Source of the DNA: Picocystis sp. L7
Taxonomy: Eukaryota; Chlorophyta; Picocystophyceae; Picocystales; Picocystaceae
Length of the DNA: 64,000 nucleotides
Direction: 5' to 3'
NCBI GenBank assembly: GCA_020975725.1
Contig: QXJR01000027.1
Coordinates: forward strand, 496,001 to 560,000
Under the pieces are notes generated by a model. It ran no database searches. It was not told the origin of the DNA and saw only the letters and a program-made list of their open reading frames with translations. Position 1 is the stretch's first letter, and each line of letters starts with the position of its first letter. Positions 42,235-52,245 of this stretch are shown here, piece after piece. Made by a program: the position numbers and the translations under genes.

Positions 42235-42244
42235 ATCGATATCT
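42235..42244 (+). promoter_or_regulatory. Recurrent motif ATCGATATCT upstream of SEC15
   Basis: Exact ten-base word 150 bp before the SEC15 start codon. The same word, or its reverse complement, occurs at 54028, 54062, 61557 and 61642, all in short gap regions next to gene starts. It contains TATCGATA-like symmetry. A role in transcription is inferred from position and recurrence. Confidence 0.45.
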
Positions 42245-42393
42245 TTGTCGTTTTCATCGCAACGATTCGTTCGTTCCTTTCGCGCGTAGGGCTACGTTCA
42301 TCTCACACTGGCGCGCGCGTGCTCGGCACTCGCTTCGATCCCACCGTCGCGTCGTCCTCGCAGGAGGAGGAAGAGCGAAAGGTACGAGCGAGG

Positions 42394-44901
42394 ATGAGCA
42401 CCCTCGCCAGCACCGCACAGCAGGCGCCTGCCACGCCTACTTCGGTGGGCAGGAAGTCTGTCCACGACGTGGTGCACGAGTGTTTGGCGCAAGGGAACCG
42501 AGCCAGGCTGGTGCGACTGGCGTTCGAAGAACACCGCCTCGAAAGCGTGGTGGAAGCTCTGCGACACGCTTCTGCTTCGAGAGGAGAAGACATACGTGGC
42601 ATCTGCGAAGAGCACAGCGAAACCTTCTTCAAATGGATCGCAGACCTCAACAGCATGAGGGAAGAGGCCAAGAGCATACGAGCATTCGTTGCACAAGGAA
42701 ATCAGGAACTGCAAACGAACGGGAAAAAACTGCTTACCATACTCCTCCAGCTTCAAAAACTGAACACGGGATGGAACAAAGCAGAATCGTACCGGAGCAT
42801 CCTGAAGAAGTGCCTTCAAGTGACAGAACTCTGCGTCAAAGCTAACACACTGGTGGAAGCTGGACAGCTGCTCGAGGCTGCAAATGTGCTCCAGAAGGCC
42901 GAAGGTAAATGCCGAGATGGACTGCCAAGCAAATCCTTTACATTGTTCATGGAAAAGGAAATGTGCAGATGCAAAGAAAGCATCCAAGGGGCTGTGATGC
43001 AACGATTCAATCAGTGGCTGTCCAGTATCCGCTCTCAAGGGAAAGAAATCGGATACAGTGTCTTACAGCAAGCATCCGAAGAGCAAAAGGAAAGAGATCA
43101 GTACTGCGAAAAGTACAAAAATCTCTCAAGAGCTCTGCAAGATAATAGACAGTTCACTGAACGACTGGGGGAACTGGTCTTGAAAAACACAAAGTTTGGA
43201 GAATCCCTCCAGAAGAGAATCAAGGGAAGTACTTCCCATTCACAGAGTAACACGAAAAGCCTGGTACCCTACGAAGTTCTATCACAAGCACAGCTTTCCT
43301 GGCATTTGCACTCCATGCTCGACAAGAAAGTTGAGCTTAAGAAGTATTACAGGGAGAACAGGAAACTGCAGCTGTACTCGGATCTGAATATCTTGGAAAG
43401 CCAACCATTCTTGGATGTGTACCAGGCCTACTTCAAGCAGCTCTTGGGATTCTTTGCAATTGAAAAGCGCATGCACAGGGTGCTGCCAGAGCTAGTTCCT
43501 GAAGATGACGTGTCTTCCCTCTGGGAACTGGCATCCACCAGCACAAGTCGAATAGTCAAGGCAGAGTCTCAAAAGCTTGATGATCCGTCAGTGCTTCTTC
43601 TTATCCATGACTACTTCAAGCTGGTGATGACAGGGTTTGCTAATTTGGAGATCAAGAGTGGAGCTTTCGATAGCATGTTCAAGGCCCTGCGGGAAAGATA
43701 CTACATGCTGCTCTCTCATAACATAGATTCGAAGTTGCAGGGCATTCTGCAGAATGTCCATTCAGCAAAGAAGTTACAGATTACCAAGGATGACCCTGAA
43801 TGGAAGGAAGTGAAGCGCATGGGACTAAACTTTAAGGTTGAAACATCGTGGGGTGCCATTGAATACCAAGAAAATGTGAAGCTGCCGTGGACCGCATCTT
43901 TCTCCCCAAGAGTTATGGAGATTCTACATCTCAGCTACTCCTTTGTGGAAGACTTTATGTTCTTCCTTTCTTCGTTTCAGTTGCATGATCTGCACCAGCT
44001 CTTGCGGCGATACAGGAACCGTCTGGTCATGGAAGTATTGGTAAAACGTATGGAAGAGCATTTGCAACATTGCCAGTCCACTTCAGCAGACTTCCAGGCA
44101 GGACTTTTGGCAAGTGATGCGCATGCTTTGGCATGCTCCATGGGGGCACTTGACCAGCACATAGAGCAGCTATGCACGGGCAACAATTACCAGGTTGTTC
44201 TTTCCACCGATCGTACCAACTCCGGAAACCCCCTTCTCCAGCTTGAAGGCCAAGCTCAAGGTGTTTTTGCCCAGACATTCCTCAGGCAGCTGGAGCAGAT
44301 GGTAGATTCCATGGTTAAGCAGGTGAATTGGTCCCCACCCATACTACCGGAAAGCGCCTCCGTTCAGGCTGTCAACATTGCCACAAGCATCTCCAGTAAG
44401 TTTGATCTCATGCGAGATTTTCTGCCGGCCCCCGCACGCCAACAGCTCTCTGTTACCGCTTTTAGAAAGATGGGACAAGCTTTGTTGGGTGTGTTCACGA
44501 GTAAGGACGTGAAAAAAATCAACACATACGGCTTGATTACACTGCACCAGGATGTACTCTTCCTCAGGGAGCTTGCAGGAAACACTCTGGGAGATGCTGC
44601 AGCTGAAGGCATGAACGGACCGAAGCAAATGCTAGAGCTGGTTTTGTACCGGGCAACCGACCTTGTAGGGTTTGCTACGGGGCAGATTTCATACGAAGAA
44701 TGCTTTGCCTGTGTGAATCCTACGCCGATCCTTTCTTTGGCGCGCAAATTCGATGACCAGAAGGTGGGTGCTAGGTTTGCAAAAGCACAGCAGAGCACGT
44801 TTTCTTCACTCTGCCAAGGTCACATGCTGGAAAGACTTATTACAGCTCTAGATGAATATGAAGCAATGGAAGAAAAAAAGCTGGGTCAGAACACCGATTA
44901 G
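42394..44901 (+). CDS. SEC15: Exocyst complex subunit SEC15 (EXOC6)
   Basis: 835-aa single-exon protein from the ATG at 42394. The frame is open further upstream into the minisatellite and TIR, but conserved sequence begins only after this Met. The exocyst tethers secretory vesicles to the plasma membrane, and SEC15 is the subunit that binds Rab GTPases. Matching regions include the N-terminal helical part (QGNQELQTNGKKLLTILLQL), YSDLNILESQPFLDVYQAYF followed by GFFAIEKRMHRVL, LLLIHDYFKLVMTGF, and PRVMEILHLSYSFVEDFMFF in the C-terminal Rab-binding half. Length fits the family (about 800 aa). The transposon insertion ends 350 bp upstream, so its promoter may be altered. Confidence 0.9.
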   Translation: MSTLASTAQQAPATPTSVGRKSVHDVVHECLAQGNRARLVRLAFEEHRLESVVEALRHASASRGEDIRGICEEHSETFFKWIADLNSMREEAKSIRAFVAQGNQELQTNGKKLLTILLQLQKLNTGWNKAESYRSILKKCLQVTELCVKANTLVEAGQLLEAANVLQKAEGKCRDGLPSKSFTLFMEKEMCRCKESIQGAVMQRFNQWLSSIRSQGKEIGYSVLQQASEEQKERDQYCEKYKNLSRALQDNRQFTERLGELVLKNTKFGESLQKRIKGSTSHSQSNTKSLVPYEVLSQAQLSWHLHSMLDKKVELKKYYRENRKLQLYSDLNILESQPFLDVYQAYFKQLLGFFAIEKRMHRVLPELVPEDDVSSLWELASTSTSRIVKAESQKLDDPSVLLLIHDYFKLVMTGFANLEIKSGAFDSMFKALRERYYMLLSHNIDSKLQGILQNVHSAKKLQITKDDPEWKEVKRMGLNFKVETSWGAIEYQENVKLPWTASFSPRVMEILHLSYSFVEDFMFFLSSFQLHDLHQLLRRYRNRLVMEVLVKRMEEHLQHCQSTSADFQAGLLASDAHALACSMGALDQHIEQLCTGNNYQVVLSTDRTNSGNPLLQLEGQAQGVFAQTFLRQLEQMVDSMVKQVNWSPPILPESASVQAVNIATSISSKFDLMRDFLPAPARQQLSVTAFRKMGQALLGVFTSKDVKKINTYGLITLHQDVLFLRELAGNTLGDAAAEGMNGPKQMLELVLYRATDLVGFATGQISYEECFACVNPTPILSLARKFDDQKVGARFAKAQQSTFSSLCQGHMLERLITALDEYEAMEEKKLGQNTD

Positions 44902-44999
44902 GAGCAATAACTAGCCATGCGGTTGTGCCCCCCTTGCCTTCCCAATGTGGCTCCACAGTCCATGCAAGTGTGCATGCACGGGCAACCGTTGGGTTTAGA

Positions 45000-46354
45000 C
45001 TAGGATATCGTGCATCCACATTGGGAGCTTCCTAGGTCAGCTGGTTTACCAAGCGCTTCTTTGCGCATCAGGTACAACCTATCTACACAGACATAGAAGT
45101 CTGGACGATGGTCTGGGTCATCGTCCCACATTTCTTCAACCAATTCCACAACTTCGGGGGGCACCCTCCTGGACTCAAACTTTGGTCTGACCCCTTCGCT
45201 AGCTTTTTGGGCTGCAACTCTGAAGTTTTCCTCGTCAGCAAATGGTCGACGGCCTTCGAACATTTCGTACATGATCATGGCAAAGCTGTACACATCGATT
45301 TTTTTCGAATAACTTTCGTCTCTTGTAATTTCAGGAGCGACATAGAGAAGTCTCGCCATACCCCCCGGCAAGTCATCCAAGAACTTTGGCTCAGATTTGA
45401 CAACCAAAACGTTCCTAGACCATCCAAAGTCTGAAATTTTCGCTTTTCCTCCCTCGTCAAACAATATGTTGTCTGGGGTGAGGTCCCTATGAATAATGCC
45501 ATGAGGATGTTTACCATGCAAGTACGCCATGCCGCGACAGCAGTCCAGGCAGATCGCCAAGGCTTTGGTTATCGGAAGGAAGGTCCCACTTGCCTTGTGC
45601 CGTGCAAGTAGCTGAGCCAGCGAACGACCTCCCATATATTCGGTTACGATGGTGTAGGGTTTAGAAGTTGTGCATGCCCCTAGGAACTGCACGATGTTGG
45701 GATGGGCAAGAGAGCAGACAATTCCCAGTTCCAGGCGGAACAGGGCAAGAGCTTCCGCGTCACCCACGAGGTCGTCATTCAGCTGCTTCACCGCCACGAC
45801 CGTACCTCTCCACCTCATCTTGTACACGGAGCCAATTGTACCCTTCCCAAGCTTAGTACTGTGCATCGTCTCGTCCTCGACTTCTTCCAGGTCAATCTCC
45901 CACTCGCGTCCGTTGGCCGGCGTGAGTGCGCTATGTTCCTCGAGCGAGAGGAACTTCCCATTCTCGTAGAGTTTCCCACCCTTGGCCAGCAGCGTCTTGG
46001 CCGTTTCTAGCTTTCCTTGTCGCAACGCATCTTGCAGAGGGGTCCCCTCGTATCGGTCCAGTGGGTTCGGATCTGCTCCGTTGTCGAGCAGCCATTGCAC
46101 GACGTGTTGCTGCCCTTCGCTTGCAGATAGATGGAGCGGCGTCCTTCCGTCGTAGTCCTTGCACTTGGCAAGTCCTTGCTTGTCGCCATCCACCACTTCT
46201 TTCAGTTGTTCCAGGTCTCCAACGCTGCCCTTCGGTCAGCTTCAGGACCCACGCCTCGCCGCACGCGCCTCTCCTCCGCCACTTACCTTGCCAGATAGAG
46301 CCACTGGGCGTACTTGACGACGTCTGTGGACCCGCTCAAGTGGCGGTTCAGCAT
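45000..46354 (-). CDS. Ankyrin-repeat Raf-like protein kinase with C-terminal CaaX box
   Basis: Two exons: 46354-46287 (68 bp) and 46224-45000, 430 aa. The 62-bp intron has GT/AG ends and CTGAC. The join gives MLNRHLSGSTDVVKYAQWLY, then LASVGDLEQLKEVVDGDKQG. Two or three ankyrin repeats follow (DYDGRTPLHLSASEGQQHVV). The kinase domain (about 135-405) has GKGTIGSVYKMRW, VAVKQL, HRDLTPDN, DFGWSR and VAPEI, so all catalytic residues are present. The layout matches the plant VIK/ankyrin group of Raf-like MAPKKKs, which act in the cytoplasm in signalling. The last residues, CGCTIS, form a CaaX-type prenylation motif with a possible palmitoylated Cys, suggesting membrane anchoring. Its stop lies 98 bp from the convergent SEC15 stop. 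Confidence 0.9.
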
Positions 46355-47393
46355 GGCGGACTTCGTGCGCTTGGTGTTCGCCAATGCGCCGCCTGGATCT
46401 TCCCTGCGACCGTTCCCATCGAGATCTCCTCACGAAAGATCTCGATTCATCGGGGAAGATCGAGGGATTCAATAAGACATCATCTTCTTACCCCTCCTTC
46501 AAACGGTCGGGTGGATGGGGCTGGGGAGGAGATCGCCCCAGTCACGTGACGACTCGTGGAAACGTGACCTGGGGGCGTGCCAGGGACAGGGTACGGAGGG
46601 GGCTGGGGGCATCTGCCCGAGGATCTCACGTGATCGGGAACCAATGGGAATGCGAGGAGGTCGGTGGGGAGGGGTGGACCACGAGCACCAGCCGAAACGT
46701 TCTCAGGGAGGGCACCATGGAAGATCCGATTTGGGAAGCAACACTTGACGCAGGTGAGAGAGCGATGTTGGCTTCGATTGCAGGAAGGCAAGGTCGAGGT
46801 GCAACCTGAACGATGCACCTGAAAACGGATCCGCTTCATCAGAGGATGACGAAGACGACGGCGGTCGATCTGGTCCATGGAGATGAACGAGGAAGAGCCA
46901 CGGAAAGATCTGTCGAAGGAACAGACTGTCCCGTCGCCTAAACATCACCCCGCACCACGTGCACATGGATGTGCAACTCCAAGCGATGGGCAAAGCATAG
47001 AGCGCTGGCATGCTGTCGAGAACGTTGCATCACAAGACGTGTGATCCTGACATTCTTCGTCTGCTTCGTCAAGGATGAGTCTCGTCGACGTAGCAACCCT
47101 ACGACTTCCTTTCTTGCCTGTGCGAGCGCACAGAGGATCGCACGGATCGTCCATTCTCTCTGCCGTTCACCTGGACCCATTGGAAAGCGATGGCGATGGC
47201 GAACTCCTACGCGCCACTCCCCCCTTTCCCATACCGCTGGCAACACTCTCCCGATTCGTCCGGTTCACAACCCGTTTCTCCCAACCGACGAGTCGGGTTT
47301 AGATTTCGTTTCATCGGGTGGCGACTCTGCATTGAAGGGAAAGGCGTCGAAGTGGAGGCAACCAGCGCGCATGTCCGAAAGCGAAAGCGACGC
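46355..47393. other. Intergenic, with a possible small acidic exon
   Basis: About 1.0 kb between the kinase and the pseudouridine synthase. ATCGAGATCT (46418-46427) and AGATCTCGAT (46437-46446) form an inverted pair resembling the recurrent promoter motif. An ATG at 46717 opens MEDPIWEATLDAGERAML, and a nearby frame reads NLNDAPENGSASSEDDEDDG. The two could be exons of a small acidic protein, but I could not find a credible intron between them. The pseudouridine synthase frame is also open from an ATG at 47190. Confidence 0.35.
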
Positions 47394-48326
47394 ATGAATC
47401 TCTGCATGCGCCAATGCAGCGCTTTTAGACGGAACAGACATATGAGTGTACCTGCAAGCCGGACAATCCCCGAAGATTGGCGTGCGACTCATGAACAAGT
47501 AGCAGGAGGCAAGGACAAAAGCCAAAGCAACGTGTACTGCCTGTGGTTGGCCTACGACGGCACGAGGTTCGGAGGCTGGCAGCTGCAGAAAAACAGCAGA
47601 AAAGTCATCACCGTTCAAGGAGAAATTGAAAAAAGGCTGACGCAAATCACGCAACTCGACCGCGACTCGCTCTACATGCAAGCGTCTAGCAGGACCGACG
47701 CCGGTGTGCACGCCCGGGGACAGGTCGCACATTTTTACACAGGAAATGAGACGATCGACGACACTCAAGCTCTACGGATGTCGCTCAATCGAATGCTTCC
47801 AAACGATGTCGTCGTTCTCGATGTTCGACAAGCCCCGCGAGGGTTCTCCGCAAGATTTCATGCGCAGGAGAAAATATACAAGTACTACATTTACAATGGG
47901 GAAAAGGTGGACCCTTTTCGCAGGAACTATTGCCTTCACGTATGGAAGAAATTAGATCTGGAAAGGATGAGAGATGCGGCCACCTGCTTTGTTGGCCAGC
48001 ACAATTTCAGTTCGTTCGCAAACTACAGGGTGAACATGCCCAAGCGCAATCCCATCAGAAGAGTAAAGCATGTGCGCATATCTGAGGGCGGTGGATACAT
48101 CGACATTGAAATCCTGGGCGATGGATTCTTGTACAAGCAGGTCAGGAACATGGTGGGCGCCTTGCTGTCAGTTGGGCTTGGAAAGACGGACAAGGAATCC
48201 ATCCGTGTTGCGCTCGACGAAGGGGAGACCTTCAGGAGGGGCCGGGGAAGCCCGCCGCCATGGAATGTAGCAGCGCCACATGGCCTGTTTCTAGAGCAGG
48301 TCTTCTATCCTGGCATATTCGATTGA
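47394..48326 (+). CDS. tRNA pseudouridine synthase, TruA family (probably organellar)
   Basis: 310 aa from the ATG at 47394; an in-frame ATG at 47190 would add 68 residues. TruA enzymes convert uridines 38-40 in the tRNA anticodon arm to pseudouridine. Motifs: YDGTRFGGWQLQ near the N-terminus, SSRTDAGVHARGQVAHF with the catalytic Asp, FSARFHAQEKIYKYYIYNG, and GDGFLYKQVRNMVGALLSVG in the C-terminal half. Size and motifs are bacterial-like. The first residues (MNLCMRQCSAFRRNRHMSV) are Arg-rich without acidic residues, consistent with a mitochondrial or plastid presequence. The stop is only 25 bp from the convergent prohibitin stop, and TGTAA follows within 10 bp, like the green-algal poly(A) signal. 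Confidence 0.9.
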   Translation: MNLCMRQCSAFRRNRHMSVPASRTIPEDWRATHEQVAGGKDKSQSNVYCLWLAYDGTRFGGWQLQKNSRKVITVQGEIEKRLTQITQLDRDSLYMQASSRTDAGVHARGQVAHFYTGNETIDDTQALRMSLNRMLPNDVVVLDVRQAPRGFSARFHAQEKIYKYYIYNGEKVDPFRRNYCLHVWKKLDLERMRDAATCFVGQHNFSSFANYRVNMPKRNPIRRVKHVRISEGGGYIDIEILGDGFLYKQVRNMVGALLSVGLGKTDKESIRVALDEGETFRRGRGSPPPWNVAAPHGLFLEQVFYPGIFD

Positions 48327-48351
48327 AGATTGTAATTACACGAGCCATCAC

Positions 48352-49563
48352 CTATTGGCCCGAGTTGAGGCCAAAGAGCATGTTGTTGCCCTCAGGGATA
48401 TACACAACATTCCGGCTGCGGGACAGCGTGTCTGCAATTTCTTTGGCGGCTTCAATGCGCCTCAGCTCGATAAGCCCGACACCGGCCTGCTTGGTCGCAT
48501 CTGAAATAAGCTTCGCAGATTCACTTTCTCCCTCTGCCCTGATCACTGAGGCTTTTCGCTCCTGTTCAAACCTCTCCACCACAAACTTCTGTCGGAGCGC
48601 TTCTTGCTCCGCCACCTGCTTCTGCTCGATCGCCTTTGTGAATTCCACGCCAAAGGACAGGTGCGTGATCGCCACGTCGTCGAGGATGATGTTGAAATCC
48701 GCCGCTCTTTTGCGCAGCGTAGCGGAGATCTGTCCGGACACCTTGTCACGCTGGGTGATGAGCTGAACGGCATTGTACTGCGCGACAACCGCTTTCAGGA
48801 CCTCGTTCACGATCGAAGGCAGAACCCGCTCATCGTAATCTTGACCCAGTTCCTTGAATATGGTCGGCAGTTTATCTACATCCGGCTTGGAAAGCACCCG
48901 GATGGTCAGGTTGACCATTTGCAAGTCTGTTTGGGTTCAGGGGTGAGAATGTCAGCACCTATTTCCGCTCGTCCGTCGCATGCATCCGTCCGGTCGTTCG
49001 CCAACGCACCTTTGGTTCCGGTGACGGAGCTGATGGATCGCGGTCTGGTCCTGATGTCCATGACGTTAGGAGATTGGAGCCAGGGGACGAGGAAATGCGT
49101 TCCTTCTCCGCTCGTTTTTTCCAGCACCCCGCTGATTTTGTCGAACATCACCACGCGTTCGCCTCCGTCCACTTCAGGCGAGGATCGCATTCGCGAAAGC
49201 ACGCGTACGTGGCAACGTCAGCTTCTTTCCTCCTGTCTGGGTGGAGAACTTCCGGGCGTCCACGTTCGTTTCGCCTTCGTTTCCGTTCGCGAGCGCATTC
49301 CAGTTTCGTTTGGTCTTTCGATCGAAGATCCTCGTCTCACGCCTTGGTTTCCTTCGAGGTTTGCACGCGCGTTCGTTCGTACGTTCGGTTTCCTGGTTCC
49401 CTTCGATCTCCGCGTTTCGCTCCGTGGGACGTCTTCGCGGCGCACCGTTGTACATGGAGGCCTGTGCCACGCTTCCTGCGGCTCCCAGGACCACCGCATA
49501 GCGCGCCACCTTCGTGAGCAGGTTCGCAAGTGCCGCTGCGCTCTCCGGATTCGGTGCGGCCAT
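48352..49563 (-). CDS. PHB1: Prohibitin (PHB1-type)
   Basis: Three exons: 49563-49446, 49171-49010 and 48926-48352, 284 aa. Both introns have GT/AG ends and CTGAC. Exon 1 gives a short matrix-facing/membrane segment ([20 protein letters not shown]). Exon 2 gives [16 protein letters not shown] and [12 protein letters not shown]. Exon 3 gives [33 protein letters not shown], then a coiled coil. Prohibitins form ring complexes in the inner mitochondrial membrane that guard membrane proteins and cristae. VDGGER and [10 protein letters not shown] place it in the PHB1 (type I) rather than PHB2 class. It is divergent from the ubiquilin gene, sharing about 600 bp of upstream sequence. Confidence 0.95.
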
Positions 49564-49780
49564 CGCGCCGCCTCGCGCCGCGCTGTGCGCCCTCTCCCTC
49601 CGGCTCCCCTCAACCGTACCTCGGACGCACCCTTTCCGTACCCCACCGTACCCCTCCTTCGCGGACCGCGTGGACCGCTTGTCTTTTCGGTCTTTGGATC
49701 GGTGCTCGTGGTCCGTCCCCGGGTCCCACCGGGACCCCAGCACGAGATCCACCGGCTCCCTCCCTCTCCCCCTCCTGACT

Positions 49781-49881
49781 GGGGGAGGGGGATCGAGAGG
49801 GAGGGGGAGGGTGGAGAGGGATCGAGAGGGAGGGAGAGGGGAGAGAGAGGGATCGAGAGGGAGGGAGAGGGGAGAGAAGGG
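49781..49881. repeat. Purine-rich tandem repeat in the PHB/ubiquilin divergent promoter
   Basis: About 100 bp of almost pure purine on the plus strand, made of three units of about 30 bp, each starting GATCGAGAGGG (49791, 49820, 49851). It is preceded by a complementary pyrimidine run, so it can fold back, and its G-runs could form quadruplex or triplex structures. It lies between prohibitin and ubiquilin; the rest of the 49564-50167 gap is GC-rich with no recognised gene. Confidence 0.75.
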
Positions 49882-50167
49882 TTCGTGGTCGAGAGACGCG
49901 GATCGGATCGACACACGCACACACGCCGGTGCGAAGGACCTGCAAGGACGAGAAGGAAGGATCGAGGCGATCCGAAAGAGGGAGAAACACGCCAGGAAGA
50001 CCGACAAGCGGATCGGAAGGGAAAAAAAAACGAGACCGCGGCGAGGAAAGGGTCGTGCACGTACGAGAAAGAGACGTACACGCCACTGCAGGGACGTGTG
50101 GGAGGGAACAGAAGTGGGTGGTGGACGCGTGGAAGCTGGTCGAAAAAACAAAAAAAAGGCGTACGAC

Positions 50168-51721
50168 ATGGCTCCGGTGTCCGTGTACGTCAAACAAACC
50201 GGTCCCTCGGGAAAACTCGAGGTCCAAGTCGAACTCGACGGCACCGTCGGTGACGTCAAAGAAATGCTCGCCGCAGAAACGCTCGCCGGCGTGTCCGCAG
50301 ATCGACAGAGGCTGATCTACAAAGGACAGATCCTGAAGGACGAGCGAACGCTGAGCTCCTACGGTGCGAACAAACCAGCGATTCGAGACGTGCGAGGAGA
50401 CGAGCGAACGAAAGGAACATCAACTGACGCGAGTTGCACCGCTTCGGGTGGAGTAGGCTTGGAGGCAGGACACACCATCCATCTTGTGAAAGGTGCAGGG
50501 CAAAGTTCCCAACAAGCCAGTCCGGCTGCAGCAACCCCAGCAGCGCCGACCTCCCAAGGCCAGACGAACGCACCCACCGGACAGGGCGGTGCCCTGGGGG
50601 ATGGAGCCGGATTCCAACAGTTTCAAGAACAGATGATGCAGAATCCGCGGATGATGTCGGACCTGATGGAATCCCCGTTGATGCAGAGCATGATGAATAA
50701 TCCCGAACTCATGCGCTCCATCATGATGAACAATCCACAAATGCAACAGATCATGGAGAGGAACCCAGAACTCGCGCACATATTCAATGACCCAAGCGTC
50801 CTGCGTCAGACTATGGAGATTGCACGAAATCCAGATTTACTGCGTGAACAGATGCGCAACACAGATCGAGCAATGAGTAACATCGAAGCACACCCGGAAG
50901 GGTTCAACATGCTCAGAAGAATGTATGAGAATGTACAGGAGCCCATGATGAGTGCATCGGTAGCACCAGAAGACACAGAGAATCCTTTCTCGGATCTTTT
51001 CCAACCCCAGCAGTCAGTGGGTGTACCGAGCCCCAACGGGTCACCCAACACCACTCCCTTACCCAACCCCTGGGCCCCTGCAGGGAATCAAGGAAGGCAG
51101 CAAGCCGCCTCAAACACTGCCCAGGGAACCCCAGCCTCAGGAACACAAGGTTCTGGTCCAAGGGGCGGGGGGGTAGCTCCTGGCCTGGGTGTGAGTCCGG
51201 AACAGATGCAGACAATGATGCAATCCCCCATGATGCAGCAAATGCTTCAGTCGCTCTCCAGCAACCCCCAGTTGTTCGAGTCCATGTTGAATGCTAATCC
51301 GCAGACTAGGGCTCTACTTGAGTCCAACCCAGAAATGCGAAACTTGCTTGCCAACCCGGAGTTTTTGAGGGTCATGATGGATCCAAACAACATGCAGGCC
51401 ATGATGCAGATGGAGCAAGCCATGGGACAGTTGCGCGGAAACGGCTTTGAGTCCTTGTTGAACGGATCCCAGGGTGCAGGTGCAAATGCTCCAAGCGGTG
51501 GCGCTGGAAACCCGCCCGACCTAAGTGCTTTGATGGGCTTGCTAGGATCCGGCGCTGCAGCTCCGCCTCCTCCGGAGAACCCAGAAAGTGCATACGCTAC
51601 ACAGTTGCAGCAACTGAAGGATATGGGATTCTACGATGTACAAGAGAATATCCGCGCATTAGTAGCAGCTAGAGGGAATGTGAATGAGGCGATCGAGAGG
51701 TTGCTATCTAGTGGCCACTGA
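50168..51721 (+). CDS. DSK2: Ubiquilin / DSK2 ubiquitin receptor
   Basis: Two exons, 50168-50363 and 50457-51721, 486 aa. Domain order: N-terminal ubiquitin-like domain (VELDGTVGDVKEMLA, RQRLIYKGQILKDERTLSSY joined to GLEAGHTIHLVKG), STI1-type Met/Asn-rich repeats (QNPRMMSDLMESPLMQSMMN and a second set around residue 310-400), and a C-terminal UBA domain (LQQLKDMGFYDVQENIRALV). Ubiquilins shuttle ubiquitylated proteins to the proteasome and chaperone membrane proteins. The 93-bp intron is a multiple of three with no stop in frame, so a retained intron would insert 31 residues into the UBL domain; splicing restores the family sequence exactly. AATAAA lies at 51794-51799. Confidence 0.95.
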   Translation: MAPVSVYVKQTGPSGKLEVQVELDGTVGDVKEMLAAETLAGVSADRQRLIYKGQILKDERTLSSYGANKPAIRDVRGDERTKGTSTDASCTASGGVGLEAGHTIHLVKGAGQSSQQASPAAATPAAPTSQGQTNAPTGQGGALGDGAGFQQFQEQMMQNPRMMSDLMESPLMQSMMNNPELMRSIMMNNPQMQQIMERNPELAHIFNDPSVLRQTMEIARNPDLLREQMRNTDRAMSNIEAHPEGFNMLRRMYENVQEPMMSASVAPEDTENPFSDLFQPQQSVGVPSPNGSPNTTPLPNPWAPAGNQGRQQAASNTAQGTPASGTQGSGPRGGGVAPGLGVSPEQMQTMMQSPMMQQMLQSLSSNPQLFESMLNANPQTRALLESNPEMRNLLANPEFLRVMMDPNNMQAMMQMEQAMGQLRGNGFESLLNGSQGAGANAPSGGAGNPPDLSALMGLLGSGAAAPPPPENPESAYATQLQQLKDMGFYDVQENIRALVAARGNVNEAIERLLSSGH

Positions 51722-52245
51722 TACAAGGCATCTTGGGTTGTCAACGTGCATTTGGAAAGCCACATATTGTGCCAGGGCCATGCGAGGAGACTGAATAAAT
51801 TGACAATTGCGTTCCTGTACATCCTTTACCCATCCCTTTCATGGAGCATTTCGAATGCAGTCTGGCTGTGGATGGGTTCCTGTCTCGTGCCGGTAGACGA
51901 CCTTGAATCAAGGCCTCTCTGAACACCATGTCTCCAAGACCTTCTTGTCCATCACTAGGACGGCGCAGTTTGGACAGTGCATTGGTGTGGTTGCTCGCAC
52001 GCAAGGACCCCCTTGCCACTGCGCTGTTTTTCCAGCGCACACGATCCCATCGTTCTGCTCTCTCTAGGCCGTTGCATTGGAATCAATCCTGGTTGGACGT
52101 TCCTCTTCGTGCTGTAGTTCCTCGACATCCCCTTTCCGCTGGGCACCGTCTCCTTCCATCCCTTCCGTTTCCCTCTACCCCCGCCTCGTCCTGGTTTTCC
52201 AGGGTCCTCACCCCGGTTTCGACGTGCAGGGCTGGGGCGACCCTG
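51722..52245. other. Intergenic
   Basis: 524 bp between the ubiquilin stop and the proposed start of the J-UBL gene. The ubiquilin poly(A) signal is near its left end. The rest is GC-rich, with frames open in several phases that look non-coding. If the J-UBL start is at 52516, this gap is longer. Confidence 0.45.

Noticed and set aside
46717-46906. Small acidic gene with a 30-bp intron
   Set aside because: A 30-bp intron without CTGAC does not match the other introns in the window; recorded only as a possibility in the intergenic entry.
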